Of a stretch of 64,000 bases of DNA, positions 44,901 to 55,310 are shown in pieces; the stretch's first letter is position 1, and each line of letters begins with the position of its first letter. Under the pieces are notes generated by a model that saw only the letters and a list, made by a program, of their open reading frames with translations, was not told the DNA's origin and ran no database searches. Position numbers and translations under genes: made by a program. The stretch comes from Pectinophora gossypiella (Eukaryota; Arthropoda; Insecta; Lepidoptera; Gelechiidae), in contig NC_065415.1 in assembly GCF_024362695.1 (NCBI RefSeq), positions 16,285,438-16,349,437 of the forward strand. Direction: 5' to 3'.

Positions 44901-47900
44901 ACAACAAGCCTGAGGGTGCATTCAGTACCCAGATCGGTTGTGTTGTCAAGCACTATAGTAAGTATTACAAGTTCGAATCCGGGACATGTATAAGGATGCT
45001 AGCGACCTTCACATGCGGTAACGAGTGACGTTACCTGTCATCATCATCGTAATTATGCAACAATTAAAGGGTCATGAGGAATAAAATTGAATAGGGAGAA
45101 AGAAATACAATTATGTCAGTTTAACTTTTTTCTAAGCTTTTATTAACATAGTAGTTGATAACAGACGTTGCTCTATGTAAATGACATAACATAAACAGCC
45201 TATGTAAGTCCCACTGCTGGGCACAGGCCTGCACTCAATCAACCGGAGGGTGTATGGAGCATTACTTTACAACGCTACTCCACTGCGGGCTCGTGGAGGT
45301 GATTTTTACGGCTAATATCCGGTACCAAAGATTTAAAGTGCCCTCCGAATCACGAAATGCGAAGTACAAATTGCGATGCGGCGCCTCACCGAATGTTTGG
45401 CGCCACTAACAATTCAGAGCACCTTTTCAAGTTGCAATAATTTAAATTCGACATACACTAACGATATGTGACGTGATACTTGGTTGTTCTCCTGAACTCA
45501 ACAACAACAGTTGGCTAAGGCAACTGCAACTTGGCTGAGCTTCCTACCTTAATAAGTTGCAAACAATTATATCAATCGACTCACTAGCTAGCCCCCCAGC
45601 TTAACGTTGCGTTATAGTATTACATATTCTATGGTTATAGGCAAGTTGACTAGGCCTCTACAACTGGCAAATGTTATACACGATATGCGCGTGTAATGTA
45701 TCAAAGGACTAGTAGTCAAGCCTAAAAATATTTTGTCTATGGCAGCTTTTATGTCTATATTATCCATGAGGAGTGAGGATCTTTCGATATTACGAACTAT
45801 TGTTTTTCTTACGATAATTTGTATTATGTTTGTATTGCTACAAGTGAAAATAAACAGGTGTTAAAATATAAATCTGAGTATTTATTAGCGCGGAAGAGGA
45901 TATTATCACACAGACAGCACAAAGATTATACTGAATAACAGTTATTATATATAGATATCGTGGCCATATCATAGAATTGATCATTTCATGAAATGATCGA
46001 CCATTTCATGAAATGGTCGTATTTCATGAAATAGAACAACATTCGTTGGCCACATCATGATGTGGTTTGGCCAGATCAATGAACACAAAACGTTTAACGA
46101 TATGACCAACTAAATGCATGATTACTTCATGATATGGCCAAACGTTAGCGATCATATCGTAAAATAGTAACATTATCCACCGGTAGTGGCGCTGGTGTCG
46201 CTTTGTTTATGTTTTGCATAATGGCGGCGGACAATAATTATTCTTGTGTGAACGCGAATAATACGAATAATAATGAGCAAATACAAGATAAAAGTGCATT
46301 GAAGCAATGTTTTGACACTAAGGTGAAAAGAAAAACTCGTATTAACAGTAGACAGCAACTTTATTTTTATTTTTAGGTTATATGGCAAATAATGAAGGTC
46401 GAGTGACCACGCTACGTAAATCAATGGACTATTATTGGATTTCAAAATATGATATAATTAAAACTGCGAATGAAGAGATATTAATTTTAAAAAAGAAAAA
46501 TATACACGATCCTACTGTCCGTAAAGTTTCTTTTTTTGACGTGACTTATTGTAGATTTGCCGCAGATGGCATTAACTACTTGAAACGGGATTCTATTAAA
46601 ACGCATAAATGTTTTTGTCATAATTTAAATTATCATAATCCTTTTTTTTATAATTTTTACAAGGCATAACGGTAGGTTAGGGTGCGGCGGGGGTGGCCCT
46701 TGGGCCACCCCTACGCCGCCAGTATGTTTATCTTACACACGAAAAGTATACTGAATGATGACCAATGGCATGAAATAGTGTCAAAAAATATGACGACGAC
46801 TTCAAAGCGAGATGCAGTTACGGCGTATATGTCAACTACATCAACACTCCGTTAATCGAAAATGACTTTTTAATTTTTATTTGACTTTTAAACATTTTTG
46901 TACTTTGTACTAGAGTAATACATTATTTCCTACCTTATTTCGCGTTTTTATTACACCACTTATCATGGACACCCTACATTAATGATATGGCCAAACGTGG
47001 ATGGAAATATCATTAAACGCTGACGTTTAAACGATATGGTCAGTTGAAGTTGGCCATTTCATGAAATACGACCATTTCATGAAATGGTCGATCATTTCAT
47101 GAAATGGTCAATTCTATGATCTGGCCACGACATAGACATTGTTATACTTCCAAGAAATTCAAATTGACTTTTTTTGACCATTGTTATAGTTCTATGACCA
47201 GTAATCATTTACTTAGCTTCACTATGCTAACAAACAATGAAATGACATTTCTCAAAGCACTAATAGCAAGGACTGTGCAATTATAGTTATTGGATGTTAA
47301 CTGACGAGGAGGATTGTTAAGACAATGTGACGATTACAGAGCGGATGCCGGCAGATGTTTATCCTTTAGACGCAAGTTCGTGTGAAACCTTAGTTTTTAA
47401 AAGAAATACTTAGGTAAGTACCTAAGTATTTATTTTTTACAGGACACATGTAAGGTTGCGCTAAGGTTTCGATCACCAACATCAGTAGAGGGCAGTGATC
47501 ATAAAAATATCCAGAAGTGATGATACTCGAACTCAAATATAATTATCTTTATACATTACGTAACAAAGTCATTAGGTAAAAAAGTTTTATTAAGTTACTT
47601 TGAGTCTTCAATTTTTATATAAGCAAATATATTTTCTTTTCTTTAACATCTCCTCCGCCTAAAACTACTGCAGCTTCTCACAACCTATATAGCGGCGGAA
47701 AAGTAGCTGCAAGAAAAACTTCGACATAGGACCCACGACGTTCTTAAAACACGAAATGTTGAATATAATTTCAGTAATTTGGCTGCCTAATATTGGTTTC
47801 CAGGCGGTATCTTCGAACTAGTCCTTAAGTTCCCCTCCTCGATGAGAAGAGGCCTGTGCCCATCAGTGGGGTGTATGGTACATTTTCTATGGTCTATCGG

Positions 47901-49947
47901 CCTTCTTATCATACTGATCCTAACATCATCTGCGTGACTAGATTGAATCTAACCCGAGTTCCTTTACAATTACTATGATAAATGCATCAATTAAAACGGA
48001 AAAATAATACCTACTGTGTATTATGTGGAAGCATTTTTAATTGTTTGATCTACGAATTATTGAGTGCAGTAATTGAATTCGGCAATTATGTTAAAGGTAA
48101 GCACGTCTTCATAATACCTTTTCTTCAAATTGACCTAAACCTTATGTTACCAACCTTCTACCACGTGGAACGCAATAAATGATATGATTATGATTATAGC
48201 ACAGGTACCAGAGCCCCTTTTTAACGTGACTTATATGTAGAGGACTTGCCTCAGATGGCATTATCTACTTCGCCGGACAAATGGGGAACACTAAGGGCTC
48301 TCACCTGGTAAAAAAATAAGACAAGAGGCCTGAGGGTCTGAGAGTGCCCAGTTGGGCGCGTACTTCGGCTCAGGGAGTCATCTGAGAAGTTAACATTTGA
48401 GTTAATCAGCATCTGGCGGGCCGATAACAATAAGCGCTGAAAGAGAGAAAACTTCGACCACGCCGGACGGCTCGGGGTCCTGAAGTGTTTGTTGTCGCGA
48501 GTTGATTAGCCACCTCTATAGCAAGTGTAATCGGATTGTCAGGTACTTGCCTCGGATGACATTCACTACTTGACCAAACAAATGGGGACTCTCTGAGAAC
48601 TCCCGCTCTGTATCTACTTTCAAAGAAAATACCAGAGGATCACCAGGTCAAGACAATATTTTGCCAAAATCCATATTTAAACTAGCAACAAATATTCATA
48701 ACCTAGGTGTGAATATCTAAATTACTATGAACATAACATAACATAAACAAAAGCACATAATAACGGGTTCTTACCGCGTTTAAATGGGGATATGAGACTC
48801 CCGATATTTCGACACTGTTGCAAGTGCCATGATCACGGGATGACTGACAGTCATCCCGTGATCATGGCACTTGCAACATTAATTATGATAATAACCGCGT
48901 AAACTTAAAACAATGTATAACATAAACAGCCTATATACGTCCCAGTGCTGGGCACTGGCCAAATTACTAGGGTTTATAAATAATTCAAGTTATATCAGAT
49001 CTAGTCTCCAGACGGTCACCCTGACCTCAAAGTGGTCTTGTTTACATCTAGTCAAGTAAACTAGTATTCAATACTAGAAAATTATATATATTAGACAATT
49101 ACCTATGACCTAGGTCTAAATGTGTTAGGTATAGCAGCATGTGCATTGTGCAGGTCTCTTGTTTGCTATGACGGCACACTAAAACCCCAGTTAAGTGATT
49201 TGTAAGACCTCGTTGTCTAAAAAAGCCACATTAAAACAATTATCCTAATGAAAACGTAAGTATTTGAAAATCTGTCTAATAAAAAGTAAGGAATAATATT
49301 TTGTTGAGTACAATGTTAGAATCTAAATTCTAAAGTCGGCGTAAGGCAGAGGTGTGTAGCATACCCTACCCATTCCTCGCCAGCTAGGATATCAATTATC
49401 ACGTGATCATCTTTGATCCAAACATGAATTCAAACTCAGAAAGTCGAATTCAATGGTCCGCGATGAAGATGGTGGTTCAATAGCGTCCTGAGCGTGTTTG
49501 CGAGTAGGTTTGACTGTCAGTAGGTACATGGGCCATTGTTGTATGATGCAGTTACTGACAAACAAAAACTACTAGTAATTATGTACCTAATTTTAATTTT
49601 ATTGTATTTTAATTTTGGTTTTAATTTTGATTTAAATTTTATTTTATTTGATTTTTTTTAAGTGTGTAATTAATGTCTGAAATAAATGATTTTTGATATT
49701 TTTTTTTTGAATGGTTTAGAGTCCGGGCCGGAATTCGAGAACTACCATTGTAAATCGCGCGTTTTTCCAACAGATAAAAATCTACTGAAAACAACATAAT
49801 ATAACATCACCTATATCCCCGAAGCAGTAGGCAAAGGTGTTTTCTACACGCATCAAATCTACTGAAAAAGAATAAAGATATGTTTCGCTTACCCAGACTG
49901 GCGTCCACCGCGACATACGAACAGAGAAGCAAGATGAGTCCTTTCAT
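38937..49947 (-). CDS. takeout/JHBP-family secreted protein 2
   Basis: Five minus-strand exons: 49947-49893, 41900-41681, 40346-40222, 39787-39635 and 39088-38937 (55, 220, 125, 153 and 152 nt). Donors are GTAAGC, GTAAGC, GTAAGT and GTGAGT; the acceptors end in AG and the phases match takeout-like gene 1. The product is 234 residues. The signal peptide is MKGLILLLCSYVAVDASL. The mature part starts APFITPC with a second cysteine at 31, then GLPELGVKPLDP, YTIGGKLLILPVEGDG, and FQNLFNGNKQL with a C-terminal helix ending KVPIKDLALE, the normal takeout ending. It is expected to be secreted and to bind a hydrophobic ligand; the ligand is unknown. The first intron is about 8 kb and full of transposable-element copies. 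A TATATAAG lies about 55 bases upstream of the ATG. Confidence 0.93.
39195..39470 (-). mobile_element. near-complete tRNA-derived SINE
   Basis: On the minus strand it starts GCCTCCGTGGTCCAGTGG (A box TGGTCCAGTGG), continues to GGTTCGAATCCCGTTAGAG (B box GGTTCGAATCC), then the SINE body and a tail near 39200. It lies in the last intron of takeout-like gene 2. It is not a functional tRNA: the 3' half runs into SINE body. Confidence 0.85.
39868..39920. repeat. perfect 24-bp stem hairpin
   Basis: The arms 39868-39891 and 39897-39920 are exact inverted copies (CAATAAGAATAAAAATATAT and onward) with a 5-base loop. Intron 3 of takeout-like gene 2. Confidence 0.9.
40401..40700 (+). mobile_element. 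full-length chimeric tRNA/5S SINE with 12-bp target duplication
   Basis: ATTGCAATTCCT flanks it at 40389-40400 and 40701-40712. The head has a tRNA-type A box (TGGCGCAGCGG, from about 40420). Next come GAAGTTAAGCAAC and GGATGGGTGACC, which match the internal promoter and 3' part of 5S rRNA. A poly-A run, the common body (GGAAGGCACGTTAAGCCG) and a (GATGAT) tail follow. Truncated copies: 13293-13480, 20044-20125 and 33358-33563. In an intron of takeout-like gene 2. Confidence 0.88.
41300..41490 (-). repeat. LINE 3' UTR-like repeat
   Basis: The T-run, then GACATGACTTGTTGAAGATT, CACAAATGGCCATAACTAC and GGCTCAGGGCGTCGGGTAT: a shortened copy of the 31318-31665 family. The 128-codon minus frame over it is a shadow. 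Confidence 0.6.
42232..42640 (-). repeat. two LINE 3' end fragments
   Basis: The stretch 42232-42330 is a minus copy of the CCCAGCAGTGGGAC repeat. The stretch 42424-42640 is a minus copy of the 36885-37085 LINE end, with AAGAGCCACGCTCTTGTCGG at its 3' boundary. Confidence 0.65.
42660..43210. repeat. GC-rich repeat and GGTGCGGGG-family fragment
   Basis: The stretch 42660-43010 is unusually GC-rich and ends in a short direct duplication (ACCAAGACCAAGGGCC twice, about 42961-42995). The frames inside are short and not family-like, so it may be LINE-derived. The stretch 43060-43210 matches the 30880-31030 repeat. Confidence 0.45.
43330..44100. repeat. repeat copies, CAGAAGCGACTGCC family
   Basis: The stretch 43340-43620 (ATGAAGGGAAACATCGTGAG, GCAGTCGCTTCTG, then AATGCTAGGGAGA) and 43985-44095 (CCCTAGCGTTATCCCGTTTT and onward) are opposite-strand copies of one family, also at 11340, 34905 and 37175. 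Confidence 0.6.
44832..45300. repeat. LINE 3' fragments in takeout-like gene 2 intron 1
   Basis: The stretch 44832-44930 is a fragment of the GACTTAT..GATTTGCCG family. The stretch 45188-45300 is a minus copy of the CCCAGCAGTGGGAC family. Unassigned sequence lies between them and on to 45950. Confidence 0.55.
46221..46530 (+). pseudogene. transposon-encoded N-terminal remnant, two putative exons
   Basis: The first frame starts at ATG 46221 (MAADNNYSCVNANN and onward). It could splice from a GT after KRKT (about 46337-46338) to the AG at 46375-46376, giving KRKTRYMANNEGRVTTLRK, then SMDYYWISKYDIIKTANEEI. The second part is open until the inserted LINE fragment. The donor is weak. Function is not recognised with confidence. 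Confidence 0.4.
46696..46722. repeat. GC-rich hairpin inside the TIR element
   Basis: GGGGTGGCCC and GGGCCACCCC are exact inverted copies 2-3 bases apart, with partial pairing outward (GCGGC/GCCGC). It contrasts with the AT-rich surroundings. Confidence 0.65.
47640..47890. repeat. repeat fragments
   Basis: The stretch 47640-47740 is an inverted match to 866-940 (AAACTACTGCAGCTTCTCAC). The stretch 47830-47885 is a fragment of the GCCCATCAGTGGGGTGTAT family. Confidence 0.5.
48218..48500 (-). repeat. LINE 3' UTR-like repeat
   Basis: AACGTGACTTATATGTAGAG through ACGCCGGACGGCTCGGGG, a nearly complete copy of the 31318-31665 family in intron 1 of takeout-like gene 2. A second start (CTTGCCTCGGATGACATTCA) follows at about 48548. 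Confidence 0.6.
48745..48910. mobile_element. foldback element with 31-bp perfect arms
   Basis: The arms 48816-48846 and 48848-48878 are exact inverted copies around a single A (TGTTGCAAGTGCCATGATCA and onward). The outer sequences AATAACGGGTTCTTACCGCG and AATAACCGCGTAAACTTAAA are shared with 18630-18755. Confidence 0.8.
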
Positions 49948-50000
49948 CTTCACACACACTAGTTGCTAGTGATAATGGCACGCGCGGGAGTGCCCGCCGC

Positions 50001-50008
50001 CTTATATA
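50001..50008 (-). promoter_or_regulatory. TATA box of takeout-like gene 2
   Basis: TATATAAG on the minus strand inside a GC-rich stretch. It puts a start near 49975, where ATCACTAG resembles an initiator, about 28 bases before the ATG at 49947. Confidence 0.6.
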
Positions 50009-50029
50009 CGCGCGATGATCAATTCAACT

Positions 50030-50895
50030 CCAATTAAGATTGTGCAGCCCTTATTCGACCGCCGATCAACTCCCGCGAGATAAAACGTCGCACATATCAT
50101 TAGGCGGATTTTCCTCAATTTTCTACTGATATTTATACTTTAAAATTGTTTTAATATTGAGTTTGATACACAAGAAATTAAGTTTCTTATTTATAGAGCC
50201 TTTTACACTATTAACGCGTAATCTCGATGTAGATAATTATTTTTATCACTGCGCCGGAATGACTTCCTATCAATAAATGCAACTAAATTAATTATATTAA
50301 TATAACTTGAATTTTTTGTGAGACACTATTTAGAAAACTATTGGTACTTAATAGGTAAGTATTTCCACAGCAACAAGAAATTAAGAGATATCAAATTGTG
50401 GCCTTACAATCTAACAGTTATTATAGCAATAAATGATATGTGTCGGTTATGTGTTTAGAACGTATTATGTTTACAATAAGAATGTTTTACAATTGAACAC
50501 GAACTGCTGAGCTAGCTTATTGATGCTGAGATAGAATGCGCGTGAGTGACAATACAAACAAAGAGCAATAAACAATTTGTTTATACGATGAACTATAACA
50601 GTGTGTATCAACTAAAAATAGGAAAATAAAAGAATAGAATACAAATACAAATTGATTTATTTGTGAAACACAGGTAGAGTAGGTTGTTATACATATATAT
50701 ATAGGTTAGAGCGCTATGATCTGCCAGTCGGCGTACAAATATAAATTAATTAAACATTAATATTATAAACGAATTAAACATTAGAATTCTCTACTAATTA
50801 TGCATGCCCTATTATATTTTTTACATTATTAAAGATATAAATTTATTATTAATAATTGTCACAATAATATAAAAGTCAAAGTATAAAAGATTAAG
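50030..50895. other. upstream region of takeout-like gene 2
   Basis: AT-rich, with no coding exon. Distal regulatory sequence of the takeout gene could lie here; I see no specific site. Confidence 0.4.
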
Positions 50896-50900
50896 TCAGT

Positions 50901-51116
50901 TCATTTCAGGACAAAAAATTCGTCAACTGAATAGAAGGTGTTGTTTACCAGAAACGTAAATAGTTCCTTTTTAAATGTCAAATCACATGTTATGTCTCTA
51001 ATTGATTTTGGAACCTGATTATAAATTCTAGGAGCCATGGAGAGAACGCCTTTTCTGTACAGTGCTGTTTTTGTGAGCCTAGTCCTAGTACATAACCGAT
51101 CTTGTAGTCGTGCTCT
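50901..51116 (-). pseudogene. LINE (jockey/CR1-like) C-terminal remnant
   Basis: A minus-strand frame of about 71 codons ending in TGA. It reads RLTKTALYRKGVLSMAPRIY, then QVPKSIRDI, FKKELFTFLVNN and FYSVDEFFVLK. This ending (RKG.L..A...YN..P..IR......FK..L..FL) is standard for jockey/CR1-type reverse transcriptase polyproteins. It is 5'-truncated. An AAATTTATATC-type AT tail follows downstream on the minus strand. Confidence 0.8.
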
Positions 51117-51199
51117 ACCAACTACTACTACTAAACTACTAAAAGAAAACTACAGAAAGCGCGTTTATAGTTTTTAATTCGTTTAACTCAGAATCGAAC

Positions 51200-51320
51200 G
51201 CCTAAAGAACGTTTAAATTTTAGCGCCCCACCCAATTCGTATCAGAGCTGAACTAGATTTTACCTCACCCCCCGCTGGGTCTCACTTTAGTCTGAATGTA
51301 AGGGAGCGCGCGCGGCCTCT
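51200..51320 (-). repeat. dispersed repeat, GGTGCGGGG family
   Basis: Reverse-strand relative of 30880-31030 (CCGCTGGGTCTCACTTTAGT), followed by CACTCGCACTTATGCGCTAA. Confidence 0.5.
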
Positions 51321-51929
51321 GTGTCTCACTCGCACTTATGCGCTAAGACGCCACACGGTAAAAATGAGATTTAAGTGTCCAAGGTGTAGTTTTGGATTGA
51401 AACGTAAAAGGCCCGCGAGTCCCGCTCCCACTGCTCAATGTATAACAAACAAGAGTTCCCGGCTGACCATGAACTCCGTAGTCAACTAGGAACTCTTACA
51501 CGGAACCCTAATATGAAACTATTAACCCGTCTGTAAACCTTTAATAAAGATCATAAGGAAAGTGTCTTTAAGTACTGGAAACTGATTAAACTATCAATAA
51601 ATTCAGATGACTTGATAAGTATTCACAGGTCAGAGGAAAAAAACGACTTCCGCGTAATAACGCATCTTTGTTTATAACTTTTTCATATTTTATCTTAAAG
51701 CTAATTATAATTTAATAAGTACAACAGCATTGTATATGTTGTATACCCACCATCACTTCGATTTATCTTTTTTTGGATTCTGTCGATTTTATGGGATCAT
51801 TTCATGAAAGTTTCATGACAATTCATGTTTATTTTAGAACCCAAGTATTTTGTTATTAAGTATGTTTTAAAAATAACTGTTTACAAAAATGATTAAATAC
51901 GTACTTATGCGCCATAAGGTATACTTACT

Positions 51930-52358
51930 TTAAAAATTTTTAACAAAAAAAAACCGACTTCAAACGCAAAACTAAAAAGCAATAAATAAATTTACTTCGC
52001 ACAAAGTAATTAGTACGTATTTTCAATTAGTTAATTAATTTATAATTCTGAAGCCGGTGCCAAGGAAATGCTACAACGAAGTACCGATTCATATATTTTT
52101 CAATACTGATTGTTTTGTAATTTTTTGTTTGACATTGTTTTGTAATTGCTTTGATATAGGTATTAAACAATATTGTGTGTACATAGTAATTTGATATTGT
52201 AGTAGGGTTGTTGTAGCATTTACTTGGCACCGACTTCAGAATTATAAATTAATTAACTAATTGAAAATACGTACTAATTACTTTGTGCGAAGTAAATTTA
52301 TTTATTGCTTTTTAGTTTTGCGTTTGAAGTCGGTTTTTTTTGTTAAAAATTTTATTTT
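51930..52358. mobile_element. foldback element with about 150-bp arms
   Basis: The arms about 51930-52079 and 52209-52358 are long, nearly exact inverted copies (AACCGACTTCAAACGCAAAA at one end, its complement at the other) around a 130-base centre. The 67-codon minus frame crosses it and is not a gene. Confidence 0.85.
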
Positions 52359-52479
52359 ATTTTACGATTTTAAGTGATGGTTAGACCGAGCAAGGATGCA
52401 GACAGACAGATTTTCTGATTTATATTCATATATAATAATATAATATATTATTAGTAGTGATCACAATTATTATTGATGA

Positions 52480-52690
52480 ACATGTTTACACACACACGCG
52501 CTAACGCACACGAGCACACGCGCACGTACACACGCACACACACAGACACACGCACACACACACACACACACGCGCGCGCGCGCACACACACGCACACACA
52601 CACACACACACATGTGTATGTGTACATACACACATGTGGTTGTCAGTGGAAGCTGCTATCATACACACTCACGCATACATATACATATAG
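52480..52690. repeat. (CA)n/(CG)n compound microsatellite
   Basis: Dominated by ACACACAC with CGCGCG and TGTATGTG interruptions. The long open frames on both strands (117 and 60 codons) are products of the simple repeat. Confidence 0.9.
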
Positions 52691-52766
52691 ATACAGTAGA
52701 TTTCGCGTGGTTCGCTCGCTGCTAAAGCAGCTCGCGTGTCCTGTTTATTCGAAACTGTCCCTCTTC

Positions 52767-53700
52767 GTATGGCGGCCATCTTGTTATTCCGCCATTTTGT
52801 TTTTTTTCACCGGCGACAGAATTTGACCAAGATTTAAATGGGTGTCGTGGAAACAAACAAAATCCAGGTGCAATAGGTTTGCCAGACCGTAGGATGTCTC
52901 CCTGATTGGGAGCAGTTTTCAAAGATGACGTTCCGATCACACCCCTATACATCATTTTTACCCCCAAGACATTTTCTGGAAAAACAAAATTTTGTATGGC
53001 GGCCATCTTGTTTTTTCGCCATTTTGTATTTTTTTCACCGGCCATTAAATTCGACCAAGATTTAAATAGGTTTCGTGAAAGAAAAATTGGTTCAGGTGTG
53101 ATAGTTTCGCCAGGCCGTAGGGTGTCACCCTGATGCGGAGCAGTTTTCGAAAATCGGGAAGTATTTCCATACTTAACATGACGATCCGATCACAACCCCG
53201 ATATATATTTTATATCCCGAGACATTTTCTGAAAAAACAAAATTGTGTATGGCGGCCATCTTGTTTTTCCGCCATTTTGTTTTTTTTTTACGCGCTATGG
53301 AATTTGACCAAGATTTAAATAAGTGCTCTGAAAGAAATATTGGTTCACGTGCGATAGTTTTGCCAGGCCGTAGAGTATCTCTCTGATGCGGAGCAGTTTT
53401 TGGTGACCAGAAAGTATTTCCGTACTCTACATGACGTTTTGAGTAAGCGCCCCATACATTATTTTTACCCAAACGGGCTTCTTCCAAAATCGACAAAATT
53501 TTGTATGGCGGCCATCTTTTTTTTCCGCCATTTTGTTTTTTTGCACCGGCGATTGAATTTGATCAAGATTTAAATACGTTTCGTGAAAGAAAAATTGCTC
53601 CAGGTTGTATAGTTTTGCCAGGCCATAGGGTATCTCCCTGATGCTGACCAGTTTTCGAAGGTCGGGAAGTTTTCCCGAAGCCTAAAGATCGATCCGATCA
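52767..53700. repeat. four-copy tandem array, period about 227-256 bp
   Basis: Units start with GTATGGCGGCCATCTT at 52767, 52994, 53247 and 53503. Each continues with CGCCATTTTGTTTTTTT, GACCAAGATTTAAAT, GTTTTGCCAGGCCGTAG and GAGCAGTTTTCG. The copies have diverged, so the array is not recent. The 107-codon frames here are repeat shadows. Confidence 0.85.
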
Positions 53701-53859
53701 ATATGACTTTACAAACGCACTAGTCGCTCCTACGATTTTTGAAAACTCCCCTCGATTTCTCTGGTCTTCCATCATCAGATCCTGACTTCCTTGACATGGG
53801 ACCCCCTTGGGTATATCTCCTTTCAAACAAAAAAAGAATTATCAAAATCGGTTCATATA

Positions 53860-53954
53860 CGACGAAGATATGCCCGAACAAACATAAAAAAAAAAAAAAA
53901 AAAAAAATATATATACGGTCGAATTGAGAACCTCCTCCTTTTTTGAAGTCGGTA
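53860..53954. repeat. element end with long A-run and GAAGTCGGT
   Basis: A run of more than 20 A residues is followed by TATATACGGTCGAATTGAG, CCTCCTCCTT and TTTTGAAGTCGGT. The last block is the inverted form of ACCGACTTCAAA at 51953, so 51953-53954 may be one element enclosing the foldback and the array. Confidence 0.55.
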
Positions 53955-54219
53955 AAAAGGGCAGGTTTGCAGAGTAAGAAAATGAAAAAAAAAATAGCAA
54001 AAAGAATCATTTGTGTAAACTTAAGTTATTTTTTCCAAATGTCCCACAACAAAACTTTATTCTATTTTTTTGTCCTCCAGTGTATATTTGGCCGTTCTCG
54101 TTTATACATAATACTGTAATGTGTTTGATTGTTCGTCGCGACCTAAAATAATATTAAATATTCATTTCTTCTTTTTGTTGCCCTTTCTCACAGACACTTG
54201 TCATTGCGATCAGCGGACG

Positions 54220-54600
54220 ACTTGTGCCCGTAATCCCTAAAGGGGTGGACAGAGCCTGAAGCCATTAGAAGACAAGACAGAAACAGTAGCCTACTGTCGT
54301 AGATGCGTACTAGGTACGTCTTGTTATTTGTGGACCAATCTGTAGTTGTTTGTCAAAGGTGGTGTCAATTCCATTCAAGGTAAACTAGAGTACATCAAAC
54401 CGCAGAAAAACATTTAAAATCAATATATTCATGGAAAAATATTTTATTAATTATGTACAGAATTAGGGGTTCCCCAATAGTGGTGGTTCGCGCCCACTGA
54501 GTACCCTCATGCCTTGGTTTAAATTTTGTACCAAGTGAGAGCCCTCGGCGTTCCTCATTTGTCCGGCCAAGTAGTTAATGCCATTTGCGATTTACCTACA
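54220..54600. repeat. repeat fragments
   Basis: The stretch 54226-54262 is a fragment of the CCCGTAATCCCTAAAGGGGT family. The stretch 54480-54600 is an end of the TCCGGCCAAGTAGTTAATGC family. Confidence 0.55.
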
Positions 54601-54949
54601 TAAGTACATAGTAACGTTTGGACATACACACACACTATACAGTTACACGTCTGCATAATTTATTATAAAATACTCTGTTTTATTTTTGTACATAAGAATA
54701 TATATATTTTATTTATTTATCATAGATACAATTTAATGCTAAATGTATGTATAATATATGACGTATGATATATTAAGTAAATATGTTTTCATTATTATAT
54801 TAGCTAGCTTAACGTAACATAAATATCCAGGAGAGAGGTATCATAGGCTGTAATACAAGTATTTTTGTACTTAGCTATGGTACCTACCTATTTATATCTG
54901 TGTCTAATACTAAGCTATGTTTAAGGAAAGAATTGTACCCACTTTTTTG

Positions 54950-55310
54950 GCAATAAAATTATTATTTATTTATTATTTTATTTATTTATTATTTATTATT
55001 TTATTTATTTATTATTTATTATTTTATTTATTTATTTATTATTGTAAGTAGGTAGGTAATTGAGTTTGGTATGTCCGTGGCTCACGATAGGTCCGCGCGC
55101 GGCCTGTGCTAAGCATGTGTCACGGCATTATGCTGAGGGAGATCTTTTTTTTTATTTTTATCGCCCTCCACAATGTGTAGCTTAGGTGTGTGTGTGATAT
55201 ATTTTTAATTCTTTCTTTTATTTGTTTTTTTTTTTTTTTTAAGTAAATTTAAGTTCGTTAATGTAGCGTCTAATGTGAAATAAATGTTTTTTCTTTCTTT
55301 CTTTCTATTT
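54950..55310. repeat. (TTTA)n and (TTTC)n microsatellites
   Basis: The stretch 54955-55045 is built of TTATTTATTATTTTATTTAT units. A poly-T run lies near 55228 and (TTTC)n near 55290-55310. Confidence 0.85.

Larger units (their letters stand above)
45958..47130. mobile_element. 1.17-kb TIR element with TTTCATGAAA repeats
   Basis: The ends match as inverted repeats over about 76 bp with few mismatches (TCGTGGCCATATCATAGAAT at the left, reverse complement of the right end TCGTGGCCAGATCATAGAAT). Each end holds three TTTCATGAAA palindromes. Subterminal GATATGGCCAAACGT blocks occur on both sides. The interior has spliced-looking coding remnants (46221-46530, 46740-46855) interrupted by a LINE fragment at about 46531-46582. 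It appears to be an internally deleted DNA transposon. The superfamily is uncertain; the YYWISKYDII stretch faintly recalls the N-terminal part of Ginger/KRBA2-type integrase proteins, on memory only. Confidence 0.75.

Noticed and set aside
52451..52826. 117- and 60-codon open frames rich in Thr-His or Cys-Val
   Set aside because: They are translations of a CA/CG microsatellite; long frames in such repeats are expected without coding.
53720..54010. 96-codon frame with many Phe and Ile, possible membrane protein
   Set aside because: It comes from a poly-A run read in reverse and from a known repeat end.
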